From assembly GCA_002840685.1 (NCBI GenBank), contig PHBU01000004.1, forward strand, positions 62,001-126,000: a stretch of 64,000 bases of DNA, read 5' to 3'. Origin of the DNA: Chloroflexi bacterium HGW-Chloroflexi-6 (GTDB lineage: Bacteria > Chloroflexota > Anaerolineae > Anaerolineales > Villigracilaceae). The notes under the pieces are model-generated. The model was not told the origin of the DNA and did no database searches. It saw only the letters and a program-made list of their open reading frames with translations. Position 1 is the first letter of the stretch, and every line of letters starts with the position of its first letter. A program made the translations under genes and the position numbers. Positions 1 through 6,858 of this stretch are shown here, in pieces.

Positions 1-277
1 ATTCTTTGCGTGAATAGCCCAGCATTTTTTCTAAATAGGGGTTGACATCTTCGATCATGCCGGTTCTGGCATCCAATATTAATATCCCATCCTGGGCAGC
101 TTCAAATAGGCGGCGGTACCGAAGCTCTGAATCTCTCAATATTTGCATGGTTACGTGCTCAGCTTTCTTGGCTGTGCTCTTGATGGCGCGCCAGTTTTGT
201 CTTTCTGGTTTTTTACTCTCTGTATGTCTGTTTTTATTTAGCCGGCTGAGGCAAATGCGCGAAGGAACGCTTATCAT
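1..277 (-). CDS. PAS-domain sensor protein (N-terminal part, runs off the window)
   Basis: The minus strand is open from position 277 to the left edge. It begins MISVPSRICL and then reads YRRLFEAAQDGILILDARTG followed by MIEDVNPYLEKMLGYSRKE, which is the hallmark start of a PAS sensory fold. The 60 or so residues before the PAS domain are basic and show no signal peptide, so the protein is probably a cytoplasmic sensor. The output domain (kinase, GGDEF or other) lies outside the window. The ATG at 275-277 has no ribosome binding site and sits directly against the -10-like box of promoter element A, so translation is either leaderless or starts further in, for example at the ATG at 146-148. 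The PAS call is firm; the start is uncertain. Confidence 0.75.
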   Translation of the reverse strand, partial: MISVPSRICLSRLNKNRHTESKKPERQNWRAIKSTAKKAEHVTMQILRDSELRYRRLFEAAQDGILILDARTGMIEDVNPYLEKMLGYSRKE

Positions 278-280
278 TAT

Positions 281-349
281 CTTATAACGAAATGCCCATG
301 GTTTGCATCCATCGACCAGGCAGTATGTTTCTCCCCCAGTTGGGGGATG
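281..349 (-). promoter_or_regulatory. Conserved promoter element, copy A (drives PAS gene)
   Basis: Read on the minus strand, this contains CCCCCAACTGGGGGAG, 7 bases, CTGCCT, then GGTCGAT, GGATG, 19 bases and TATAAG. The spacing matches five other copies in the window. The second CTCCCC box is degenerate (CTGCCT) and its dyad partner is lost, while GGTCGATGGATG is kept. This suggests that DNA sequence, not an RNA hairpin, is conserved. Confidence 0.6.
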
Positions 350-402
350 TCTCATTGGTTTGCGTTGTGCGGGTGCGATATTATGCGTTATCGCCTGGAT
401 TC

Positions 403-442
403 AAAACATACCCCGGAGCAATACCTCGGGGTATGTTTTTTT
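403..442. terminator. Bidirectional intrinsic terminator
   Basis: A perfect 12-bp stem (AAACATACCCCG at 404-415 with CGGGGTATGTTT at 427-438) is flanked by A and T runs. It lies just beyond the stop codon of the minus-strand solute-binding lipoprotein gene and would end that transcript. The T run is better on the plus strand, so it may act both ways. Confidence 0.75.
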
Positions 443-471
443 ATTGATGGTTTTAGGTGTGGCGTTGTGAA

Positions 472-2151
472 CTACTCGGCGGCCACGGTCACATTCACAA
501 CCAGAATGCAAAGCGTCTTGCTGCCCGAGACGATTGCCCATTTGGTGTTGTAAATGCCGGGTGTGGGTGGGGCAAGCATATCCACAATGATTTTTATGCT
601 TTCGCCGTCTTTGATGGTTTCAGCAAAGTCATAAACATCTTTCTCGTGCATCGCGGTTCCGCTGATATATCTGTAATCGAACGAATCTGATGCCCAATCT
701 GTTCCGCTGATATTCTTGACCGTCCAGACTGCATCAAACGAACTCTTAACTGTGACTGAATCTCTGGGCGCAGTCAGGGTCACCTGGCAGTAGTTCCCGG
801 AAGGCGGCTGAACGGTTGACGGCGGGGTTTCTGCCTCTGACTGGGTTGTGATGCCGACCCAGATCGTCTGACCGAAGCGCCTGCCATCGATATTTTCAAT
901 CTGCCAGAAACCTTGATAGGTGAACGCCTCCTGCGGGGCGATCAGGGTTACGCTCAGATCAATCGTTTGGCCTGGGCTTACATTGCCTGAGATATTGACC
1001 GGCTGGCCGTTCATTTGTGCGCCGGCAACATTCCCATAAGCATAGATCAAGCGGTATTTGGGCGTCCAGGTGCAAGTTCCTGTGTTTTGAACCCGCCAGG
1101 TTTTTACAAAACCGTCTCCAGGTTTGACGAAGGGTGGGCTTTTCATGTTGTTGTCGGGGTAGGTGACATCCGCGACAAATTTCATTCCGTCCCAGCATGC
1201 GGGCGGGGTAGCCGTTGAGATGGGCGGAAGTGCTGTGGGGGCGGGCTGGTTGGTGGGGCGTGGGGTGGGCAGAACATCGGTAACATCGCTCTGAATATAC
1301 TGTTGAATAAGGCTGAGCATCGTTCCGTCTGTCAGCATATCATTCATGACCCGGTCGATCTCCGCTTTCAGGCGCGGTGTTTCCAGGCGCATGGCAATCG
1401 CCAGGTCTTGCTGCTCGAAACCCTTGCCAACGATTTTTAGACCTTCATACTGGGCGTTGTAATGCCTGGCGGTTGCTTGCCCGATAACGATCAGGTCAAC
1501 CCGTTTTGCCTGTAGATCTCGTATGGCTTCATCGGACTGCGTGTAGCTCAGCAGGTTATCAGCGTTCATCAGCCCGGTATCCACCAGCCGGGTTTGTAGC
1601 ATGCTCTCGTAGGTGCTGCCGCGCTGGACTCCCACGCGAAAGGCCGCCAGTTGATTGAAATCGTTGATGCTCGACATCGAATCGCTTCTGGCTAAAATGG
1701 CGGTTTGGTTGACATAATAAACGGGTGAAAAGGCCATGTGGCTGGCGCGTTCAGGGGTAATCGAGACCGCAGCAACGGCCAGGTCGATCTGGTCGATTTG
1801 CAGTGCGCCGGGAAGTCCTTCAAAGCTGAAGTTTTGAACTTCAATCGGGATGTTCAGTCGCCTGCCGATTTCCTCGATCAAAGCCATGTCAAAGCCAACA
1901 ACCTGGAAGTTGGAATCGACAGATGCAAAGGGTGGATAATCCCAGGCTGTGCCGATTACGATTTTGTTATTGGCCACAATCCGATCCCAAACGGGATCGC
2001 TCGGCGGCGCGACGCTTGGAACTGCCACGATAGGGGTTGCGCTTGGCGCTGGCAGTACAACAGGCACCGCTGGCAGCAGAGTAGAGCAGGATACAAGAAG
2101 CATGCTTGCAATCATCAGCACTGGTAATATTCTTAGGAACATCCGTTTCAT
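472..2151 (-). CDS. Lipoprotein: solute-binding domain (SBP_bac_3) plus NBR1-type Ig-like domains
   Basis: 559 residues. A signal peptide with lipobox LVSC (Cys about 22) is followed by a low-complexity Pro/Ala/Val linker. Residues about 55-300 form a family 3 extracellular solute-binding domain (IVIGTAWDYPPFASVD, GFDMALIEEIGRRL, AVAAVSITPERA). A Pro/Thr linker then leads to one clear Ig-like NBR1 domain (FVKTWRVQNTGTCTWTPKY) and a second related domain near the C terminus. No ABC permease or ATPase is adjacent, so the binding domain may sense rather than import a polar amino acid-like ligand. The combination of NBR1-like Ig repeats with a lipobox is typical of Chloroflexota secreted proteins. 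It is transcribed from promoter element B and ends at the 403-442 terminator. Confidence 0.85.
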   Translation of the reverse strand: MKRMFLRILPVLMIASMLLVSCSTLLPAVPVVLPAPSATPIVAVPSVAPPSDPVWDRIVANNKIVIGTAWDYPPFASVDSNFQVVGFDMALIEEIGRRLNIPIEVQNFSFEGLPGALQIDQIDLAVAAVSITPERASHMAFSPVYYVNQTAILARSDSMSSINDFNQLAAFRVGVQRGSTYESMLQTRLVDTGLMNADNLLSYTQSDEAIRDLQAKRVDLIVIGQATARHYNAQYEGLKIVGKGFEQQDLAIAMRLETPRLKAEIDRVMNDMLTDGTMLSLIQQYIQSDVTDVLPTPRPTNQPAPTALPPISTATPPACWDGMKFVADVTYPDNNMKSPPFVKPGDGFVKTWRVQNTGTCTWTPKYRLIYAYGNVAGAQMNGQPVNISGNVSPGQTIDLSVTLIAPQEAFTYQGFWQIENIDGRRFGQTIWVGITTQSEAETPPSTVQPPSGNYCQVTLTAPRDSVTVKSSFDAVWTVKNISGTDWASDSFDYRYISGTAMHEKDVYDFAETIKDGESIKIIVDMLAPPTPGIYNTKWAIVSGSKTLCILVVNVTVAAE

Positions 2152-2232
2152 GTTATTCTCCTCACAAATTATTCAGATATCAACATCCTGGTTCTTGATC
2201 GAACTTCAGAACAAGATGTTGACCACAGGTTC

Positions 2233-2301
2233 ATGCTATAACAAACACTCCCCGGCTGCATCCATCTGCTGGGGAGTGTTTGTCTCCGCCACTTGGGGGA
2301 G
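2233..2301 (-). promoter_or_regulatory. Conserved promoter element, copy B (drives lipoprotein gene)
   Basis: On the minus strand: CTCCCCCAAGTGGCGGAG, 7 bases, CTCCCC, 7 bases, GGATG, 20 bases, TAGCAT. The second box is half of a dyad closing with GGGGAGTG. It sits about 80 bases before the ATG of the lipoprotein gene at 2151. Architecture and spacing are shared with copies A, C, E, F and G. Confidence 0.7.
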
Positions 2302-2325
2302 TAGTTTGAGACTGAAAAGCTGACT

Positions 2326-2841
2326 TTAAACCAGCAGGCGATTGAAGAAGGCGTGGTAGCCTTGCAGGGCCTGGCGCAGCTCTTCGGTGGAAACATCGTT
2401 ATTTTGCTTCCAGCGGTTTTCCAGTGAGCCTCGTTCGTTTGCAAGCAGCCGGGTGATTTTCTCCAGTACTTCATTCACCAACGCGTCTGCGTGTTCGACC
2501 GCCTGGCGCGGTTCGTCCACAAAACCACCCTGGATCTCACCCCACTGCGCGCGGAACCGCTCTGCTTCTTCATGATTAAACAGGGTTTCTGAAGCGCTTA
2601 CACTTAAGTCATTTGATTGGGCTTTGGGGGTAAATGTTTCGCCCACTGAATCCTGGTTGTAAATGATCGTCTGGCCCATGGGAGCCTCTTGAACAACTTC
2701 CTCGCCCAGCGGGTGAATTGGAGTAATTGTCCCGCCCATTGGGGTTTCGTAGACAAGGGTTGCCAGCACCGGAGTATGCTCGGTCGGATGATCCGAATCG
2801 GATACAAGCCTGTCCATATCCTGATCGTTTTCTTCGCTCAT
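2326..2841 (-). CDS. Unknown acidic protein sharing a domain with its neighbour
   Basis: 171 residues, no signal or membrane segment. The N-terminal 80 residues are acidic and low in complexity, with two PMG(G/Q)TI-type repeats. The C-terminal part carries the pattern W..(I/V)Q..FVDEP..A...AD.L..EV followed by EELRQA...YH..F, which is repeated in the adjacent gene at 2854-3405. The two genes therefore hold paralogous copies of one helical domain. Similar domains occur in Actinobacteria and Chloroflexota proteins of unknown role. A good AAGGAG site precedes the ATG, and the gene lies 12 bases from its partner, so the pair is an operon. No function is assigned. Confidence 0.7.
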   Translation of the reverse strand: MSEENDQDMDRLVSDSDHPTEHTPVLATLVYETPMGGTITPIHPLGEEVVQEAPMGQTIIYNQDSVGETFTPKAQSNDLSVSASETLFNHEEAERFRAQWGEIQGGFVDEPRQAVEHADALVNEVLEKITRLLANERGSLENRWKQNNDVSTEELRQALQGYHAFFNRLLV

Positions 2842-2853
2842 TTTTATTTCTCC

Positions 2854-3405
2854 TTACGCAACAACTGCTTCTGTTTCGATAAGTTCGTCGAACAGTGAAT
2901 GGTAACAAAGCATGGCCTGCCTTAATTCTTCAGTATCGGCCAATTGCTGCTCGTTTTTGAGCGCAATCGCCCGTGCGGCGCGGTAATTACTTACCAGGGC
3001 GGGGTAGCCGACCGAGAGATCGGCAGCGCGCTGCTCAAAATCCGAGACCGGGTAAGCGCGCGTCTGCATGACTTCCATGATCAAACGGTCGGCCGCAATG
3101 ATGGCCGGACCTGGCTCATCGACAAATTTTGATTGGACTGCTGCCCAATCTGCCAGGTAACGCTCACGCTCGGTTGCTGAAAGCGGGCGAATATCCAGGG
3201 TTTCAATATGCTTTTGACGTTCTTTGAGCTCGGTTTGTGCTTTCTTTTCATCTCCGAGAGCCTGCACGGTGTGTTCATATTCAGCCCCAAATTGATTTTG
3301 GAGTTGTTTCGAACTGTTGCGGCGGGCAAAAACCAGCGCCAGTATGACGCCAACAACTACCAGGGCCAAAACTGCCGCGATGATAATAATGTATGTACCA
3401 TTCAT
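2854..3405 (-). CDS. Membrane-anchored unknown protein, paralogous domain to 2326-2841
   Basis: 183 residues. An N-terminal transmembrane helix (about residues 4-27, IIIIAAVLALVVVGVILALV) is followed by RR and a predicted coiled-coil region (residues about 30-70). The C-terminal domain contains ERYLADWAAVQSKFVDEP, AD.LI.EVM and EELRQAMLCYHSLFDELIE, matching the C-terminal domain of the next gene. The soluble domain is predicted to face the cytoplasm. AAGGAG lies directly upstream of the ATG. It belongs to the minus-strand run that starts at promoter element C. Function unknown. Confidence 0.7.
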   Translation of the reverse strand: MNGTYIIIIAAVLALVVVGVILALVFARRNSSKQLQNQFGAEYEHTVQALGDEKKAQTELKERQKHIETLDIRPLSATERERYLADWAAVQSKFVDEPGPAIIAADRLIMEVMQTRAYPVSDFEQRAADLSVGYPALVSNYRAARAIALKNEQQLADTEELRQAMLCYHSLFDELIETEAVVA

Positions 3406-3473
3406 AAAAACTCCTTTTTGATGCGTGGAAGTGCCTGCGGAAGAACAGCTAGTGTCTTAGCCTGCAAGCAGGT

Positions 3474-3827
3474 TTAGCGGCGTCTTGCGCCCAATACGCC
3501 TAAAAGCACAAAGATGATCGCGGCTCCCAGCAAGAAACCGAAGTTGTACTGGCTCCCGTCGTTGTAGACTTCGTACATCTGCAACTCGGGGTTTACGAAC
3601 GAAAGCACCATCGTGACCGGGGAAATGATCCCGTGCCAGATCCCTACCAAGACACCCGCCACGCGGCCATTCGCATCGGTAGTATTTGCCAGCGGGTTGG
3701 GGCCTGGCACAGACAGTTCCATGCTTACGCTGGGGATCTGAACCTGTGTGACTTCACCGGGAGCACAGCCTGCAACCATCACAAGCATTAGGAACATTGC
3801 GGCGAAAAGAAACATTTTCTTCTTCAT
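3474..3827 (-). CDS. Small lipoprotein with C-terminal membrane helix (GIWHGII family)
   Basis: 117 residues. The signal sequence has a lipobox-like VAGC (Cys about 21). A conserved block GVLVGIWHGIISPVTMV is followed by QMYEVYNDGSQYNFGFLLG and a hydrophobic helix ending in a short basic tail ARRR. This GIWHG...YEV.N.G..YN.GFLLG layout recurs in small membrane proteins of unknown function in many bacteria. Two hydrophobic segments plus the lipobox suggest an envelope location. It lies between dodecin and the paralogous pair in the stress-type gene run. Confidence 0.7.
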   Translation of the reverse strand: MKKKMFLFAAMFLMLVMVAGCAPGEVTQVQIPSVSMELSVPGPNPLANTTDANGRVAGVLVGIWHGIISPVTMVLSFVNPELQMYEVYNDGSQYNFGFLLGAAIIFVLLGVLGARRR

Positions 3828-3927
3828 AACTTACCTCCAGATTTGGTTTGCTCGTGGGCAATTACCCTGATTGTTGGCTGAATTGGCGATGATTCAAACA
3901 GGGCTATTCGGGGAGAGTTCTTCCCGA

Positions 3928-4134
3928 TCAGTCTTCGATCAGGAAAGTGATTTTCAACTCAACCCGGTATTCCACGATTTGGCCTTCATTGTTTAGCTTG
4001 ACCTGCTGATTTTTGACCCATGCAGACTTGAGATTCTTAAGCGTTTTATGGGCGCGCGCAACGCCTGTCAGGATTGCGTCATCAAAACTCTTTGTGGAAG
4101 AGGCGATGATTTCGGTTACTTTTGCGACGGTCAT
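3928..4134 (-). CDS. Dodecin (flavin-binding dodecamer subunit)
   Basis: 68 residues beginning MTVAKVTEIIASSTKSFDDA. It has the dodecin hallmarks: VxEIIxSSxKSxxDAI, the helix segment ARAHKTLKNLKSAWVKNQ with the flavin-stacking Trp, and a final beta strand YRVELKITFLIED. Dodecins are small dodecameric proteins that store or buffer riboflavin, FMN or FAD and limit flavin photochemistry. The start was chosen at 4134 because AAGGAG lies 7 bases upstream; an in-frame extension to 4248 has no homologous residues. It sits in a cluster with stress-type membrane proteins. Confidence 0.92.
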   Translation of the reverse strand: MTVAKVTEIIASSTKSFDDAILTGVARAHKTLKNLKSAWVKNQQVKLNNEGQIVEYRVELKITFLIED

Positions 4135-4175
4135 GGTGAAACTCCTTTTGGTTGGTTTGCAAGAGACGGGTGGTT

Positions 4176-4451
4176 TTATGACCCTAGAAATACGAATAAC
4201 CCAATGGTTACAAACGGTAAAAGCAACATAAACAACTTGGGCAGGCACCCGTTCTTTTTACTGCTTCCAACCAGGTTTTTATTCTGACCCTGTTGTTGGG
4301 AGCTGCTCATGTTATCGCTTATCTTGCCTTGTTTCTGCTGCCTGTGAGCGCCTGAGTTTCCGGGCGTCTCTTCATGGCTTGCTTTTTGACCGCGATGTTG
4401 TTTTTGGGGCCGGTCAGCGTTGGTTTTGTGAGATTCTGATTTTCCTGGCAT
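4176..4451 (-). CDS. Small tail-anchored hydrophilic protein of unknown function
   Basis: 91 residues. The first 65 residues are very polar and rich in Lys, Gln, Ser and His (MPGKSESHKTNADRPQKQHR). The last 25 form a single hydrophobic helix (LFMLLLPFVTIGLFVFLGS), so the protein is probably tail-anchored with a disordered cytoplasmic portion. AAGGAG lies 6 bases before the ATG. Promoter element C lies about 20 bases upstream, so the transcript leader is very short. Function unknown. Confidence 0.65.
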   Translation of the reverse strand: MPGKSESHKTNADRPQKQHRGQKASHEETPGNSGAHRQQKQGKISDNMSSSQQQGQNKNLVGSSKKNGCLPKLFMLLLPFVTIGLFVFLGS

Positions 4452-4471
4452 CGTATCTCCTTTTACTTTTA

Positions 4472-4540
4472 ATTATAGAGATGACAAGCTCTGGCTGCAT
4501 CCGTCGACCGGGGAGGGTCCATCTCCGCCACTTGGGGGAG
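4472..4540 (-). promoter_or_regulatory. Conserved promoter element, copy C (drives 4176-4451 and downstream genes)
   Basis: On the minus strand: CTCCCCCAAGTGGCGGAG, 7 bases, CTCCCC, GGTCGAC, GGATG, 20 bases, and a perfect TATAAT. The GGGGAG partner of the second box is lost (CAGAGC), so no long hairpin forms here. The ribosome binding site of the next gene follows within 20 bases. The likely transcription unit runs through dodecin to 2326. Confidence 0.7.
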
Positions 4541-4549
4541 GGTTCAAGG

Positions 4550-5155
4550 TTAATCGGCCAATCCGCGACTTTCTGGGCGCTCGAAGAAGGTCACTACATC
4601 CCCGGTGTCGTTCGCGAAGCTTGTTTGGGAACACTTTAAAAGACGGATGAAAACAAAAAGATCGCCCATGGCCCCACCCGTATTCAAAGCCACCAGAAAC
4701 GTAGTTATCAAAAGCCAACTGACCGGAACCAGCAGCATAAGCAGCAGCCCCAGCGCGCCGATGACCACCAGCGGGCCAAGCGTAATGATCGCGTATTGCC
4801 GTTTGGGGAAGTACCAGCCTGGCGCGCCCGCGTAGGCATACAGCGGGCGCAAAGCAAAGACCGGCCGGCTGCGGGAGAAGAGCCAGAAGAAAAAACCATG
4901 AATCAATTCATGGATCAGAAAGATGGAAATGACCAACCCAATCAGGATCATGACCGGGCCTGCCGATATGCTGCCTGAAACGTTCGTTGTCCCTGTGCGA
5001 AGCGCGGTTCCAAAAATCGAGAGCAGGCAAAATACCAGCACCGTGACGATCAGCGCAGCCAGATTCAGGAGAATGGTCAGGCGTTTATCTTTTTTCAGGT
5101 TGACCTTGCCAGATTGGGTATATCCGTTGGGTAATTTCTGCGTTGACGTATTCAA
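4550..5155 (-). CDS. DUF3267-type membrane zinc metalloprotease
   Basis: About 201 residues from a TTG at 5155, or 218 from an ATG at 5206. Four to five hydrophobic segments surround a zincin motif, FLIHELIHGFFFW, where HELIH gives the metal ligands. A second conserved stretch, FPKRQYAIITLGPLVVI, matches the DUF3267 arrangement of putative intramembrane or membrane-bound zinc peptidases. The ATG at 5206 lies inside the upstream hairpin, so the TTG at 5155, preceded by AAAAGGG, is preferred. The substrate is unknown; proximity to stress and envelope genes suggests membrane protein processing, which is inference. Confidence 0.75.
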   Translation of the reverse strand: MNTSTQKLPNGYTQSGKVNLKKDKRLTILLNLAALIVTVLVFCLLSIFGTALRTGTTNVSGSISAGPVMILIGLVISIFLIHELIHGFFFWLFSRSRPVFALRPLYAYAGAPGWYFPKRQYAIITLGPLVVIGALGLLLMLLVPVSWLLITTFLVALNTGGAMGDLFVFIRLLKCSQTSFANDTGDVVTFFERPESRGLAD

Positions 5156-5186
5156 TGATTTTTTCCCTTTTCTTGCGTTGGATATG

Positions 5187-5225
5187 AAAAAACATTCCCC
5201 GCCCATGTCCAGCGGCGGGGAATGT
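5187..5225 (-). terminator. Intrinsic terminator of the TICHAT lipoprotein gene (possible degenerate promoter-element relative)
   Basis: On the minus strand, ACATTCCCCGCC pairs with GGGCGGGGAATGT, followed by a T run. It lies 26 bases after the stop codon of the gene at 5251. It resembles the second dyad of the conserved promoter elements, but the first box, the GGATG and the spacing are not kept, so a terminator is the simpler reading. Confidence 0.6.
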
Positions 5226-5250
5226 CTGAGCGGGCCATCTTATGAGATTT

Positions 5251-5841
5251 CTAGGGGCAGCCCGCAGCAGGCGCGGGGATAATGTCGCCAGCGTGTTTGT
5301 CGTGACCATTCAGGCCGTTGACGCTGACTGTGATCAGGTTATAAGGATTTTTGGCGCTGCTGGTGGCATGACAGATCGTGACCTTGTCTGCGGTCAAGGT
5401 GGGGGTCAGGCCGGGTGTTGGCGTAATCGGCGGGCAGCCATTCTCAGGGCTGGGGATGAAGTCGCCCGAGTGGTTGCTGTGGCCGCGCAGCCCGTTGAAA
5501 TCGATCGTAATTTCATTGTAGGGGTTGGTTGCGCTCCCGGTTGCATGACAAATGGTCAACTTCCCGAGGTTATTCCCGGTTTCAACGGCTGTAGGACAAC
5601 CCTCGTCCGGAGCCGGGACCAGATCATCTTCGTGATCGACGTGGGTGGTCAGTTCGTTAAAATCAAGCGTGAGCTGTTCGTAGGGAATGGCCGTGTCGCC
5701 CGTGGCGTGGCAAATGGTCAGGGTTCCGTTGTTCAATTGGGCGGCACTCCCGGCGCTGCTACAGGCGGCAATGGTTAATGCCGCCAGAACCAACACGGAA
5801 AGCGCCCCAAACATCTTTGAATATCGTCGTTCTGGTTTCAT
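5251..5841 (-). CDS. Secreted lipoprotein with three TICHAT repeats
   Basis: 196 residues. The signal peptide ends in a lipobox-like IAAC (Cys about 27). Three tandem repeats of about 45 residues follow, each starting (L/V)TICHATG.. and continuing NPY..IT(I/V)..NGL.GH..H.GD.IP.P..GCP. Two Cys and several His per repeat are invariant, so each repeat could form a disulfide-stabilised or metal-binding unit. The repeat is found in secreted Chloroflexota and actinobacterial proteins but has no known function. The ATG at 5841 has AAAGGA upstream. A longer reading frame to 5976 overlaps promoter element E and is rejected. Confidence 0.75.
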   Translation of the reverse strand: MKPERRYSKMFGALSVLVLAALTIAACSSAGSAAQLNNGTLTICHATGDTAIPYEQLTLDFNELTTHVDHEDDLVPAPDEGCPTAVETGNNLGKLTICHATGSATNPYNEITIDFNGLRGHSNHSGDFIPSPENGCPPITPTPGLTPTLTADKVTICHATSSAKNPYNLITVSVNGLNGHDKHAGDIIPAPAAGCP

Positions 5842-5940
5842 AAGTGTTCCTTTCGCTGAGACACTCTCCAGGAGAGACTGTCCGCAGCCTGTTTGATTTA
5901 AAACGGATTGCTGGGCAGGGCCCGGCAAGGTGATAATTTC

Positions 5941-6010
5941 ATCATACATTGAATACTCCCCAGTTGCGTCCTGCAACTGGGGAGTATTGGTCTAGGCCAT
6001 CTGGGGGAGG
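5941..6010 (-). promoter_or_regulatory. Conserved promoter element, copy E (drives TICHAT lipoprotein)
   Basis: On the minus strand: CCTCCCCCAGATGGCCTAG, 7 bases, CTCCCC, 7 bases, GGACG, 20 bases, TATGAT. The second dyad is a perfect 16-bp inverted repeat (5952-5988). It lies about 100 bases before the lipoprotein ATG. The first box is weaker (CTAG instead of GGAG), but spacing is identical to copies B, C, F and G. Confidence 0.65.
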
Positions 6011-6018
6011 TTTCTGTG

Positions 6019-6858
6019 CTACTTACTGCGTGTTGCGTAAACGACCGTGTGATGATCGAACTGGCCGTTAATGATGGTTCCGGCGCAAGTGATGAGTGTC
6101 AGATGTGAAAGCCCATCAGGAGAAGGCTGCGGCTCGCTGCCAGTAACCGGCCCGATACCATAGATCTTTGCCAGCACTTCAGGGTCGGACGATTCTTTAA
6201 CGGAGTAAACTTTGACTTCATCGACGATAAAGCGAATCTCAAGGGTGGTTTGCTTGAGGTGGATGATGATCTCGTCGCCAGGTTTGAGATCTTGCAGGCT
6301 GGCGAAAATTTCAGGGTTGCCCAGCGGATCGTTAACGTGCCCGGCGATTGTTGCCGTTCCCACATCACCGGGGATGCCGCCGCCGCGATACCAGTAGGCT
6401 GTATGCCAGATTGGGTCGCTGATCGGCCCTTTGGGAGAATCCATCACATTATCGGTGGTCAGGCCAACGCCCAATACCGGGGCTTTGACGTTGAGAGCTG
6501 GAATCTCAAGCTCGAGCGGTACGCTGACCGGGCCGGCCATCAGATCGAGATTCTTGTCAACCAGAGGCCCAAAGGTGAAGATTGCCGGGGTTGGCTGAAT
6601 TGTCGACTGAGTTGTCGGGTAGGCTGGCGATTCGGCCGTGGATTGGCCTGGCTGCGCTTGAACAAGAGCCTGGGGAGGCGCAAACTGCGCCTCCCCAGGC
6701 TCTTTATTATTTTCGCAGCCTGTCAAGGTTGCTGCCAGTGCCAAGAGGGCAGTTGCCAGGCAAAGGCGCAAACTGCGCTGAGTAAGGAAATTTATTGTTC
6801 GCACATGCAAGGCATTGCTATTTCGGTAAATGGGTGCGGCGATAGGTTTGAACGCCAA
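6019..6858 (-). CDS. Sortase (cysteine transpeptidase)
   Basis: Up to 279 residues. An N-terminal hydrophobic segment with a lipobox-like LTGC is followed by a Pro/Gln/Thr linker. The sortase beta-barrel spans about 113-279: catalytic His174 in TATIAGHV, Cys258 in LTLITC and Arg277 in VVYATR, the full triad. Sortases cut LPxTG-like signals and attach proteins to the envelope. The adjacent upstream gene ends in an LPNTGG signal, so it is the probable substrate. The start is uncertain: the TTG at 6858 overlaps the previous gene by 41 bases, and a GTG at 6804 is an alternative; neither has a strong ribosome binding site. A perfect palindrome (6666-6702) lies in the linker-coding part. Confidence 0.88.
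   Translation of the reverse strand: MAFKPIAAPIYRNSNALHVRTINFLTQRSLRLCLATALLALAATLTGCENNKEPGEAQFAPPQALVQAQPGQSTAESPAYPTTQSTIQPTPAIFTFGPLVDKNLDLMAGPVSVPLELEIPALNVKAPVLGVGLTTDNVMDSPKGPISDPIWHTAYWYRGGGIPGDVGTATIAGHVNDPLGNPEIFASLQDLKPGDEIIIHLKQTTLEIRFIVDEVKVYSVKESSDPEVLAKIYGIGPVTGSEPQPSPDGLSHLTLITCAGTIINGQFDHHTVVYATRSK
6666..6702. repeat. Perfect palindrome inside the sortase linker
   Basis: A 17-bp arm (GAGCCTGGGGAGGCGCA) and its exact complement are separated by AAC. On the plus strand it is followed by TTTATTATTTT, so it has the look of an intrinsic terminator for antisense transcription. In frame it encodes EPGEAQFAPPQAL of the sortase linker. Confidence 0.7.

Noticed and set aside
5187..5246. 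Seventh copy of the conserved promoter element
   Set aside because: The hairpin is similar, but the first box, GGATG and spacing are not kept and a T run follows, so a terminator fits better.
5842..5976. Longer N terminus of the TICHAT lipoprotein
   Set aside because: It would remove the signal peptide from the N terminus and run through promoter element E.
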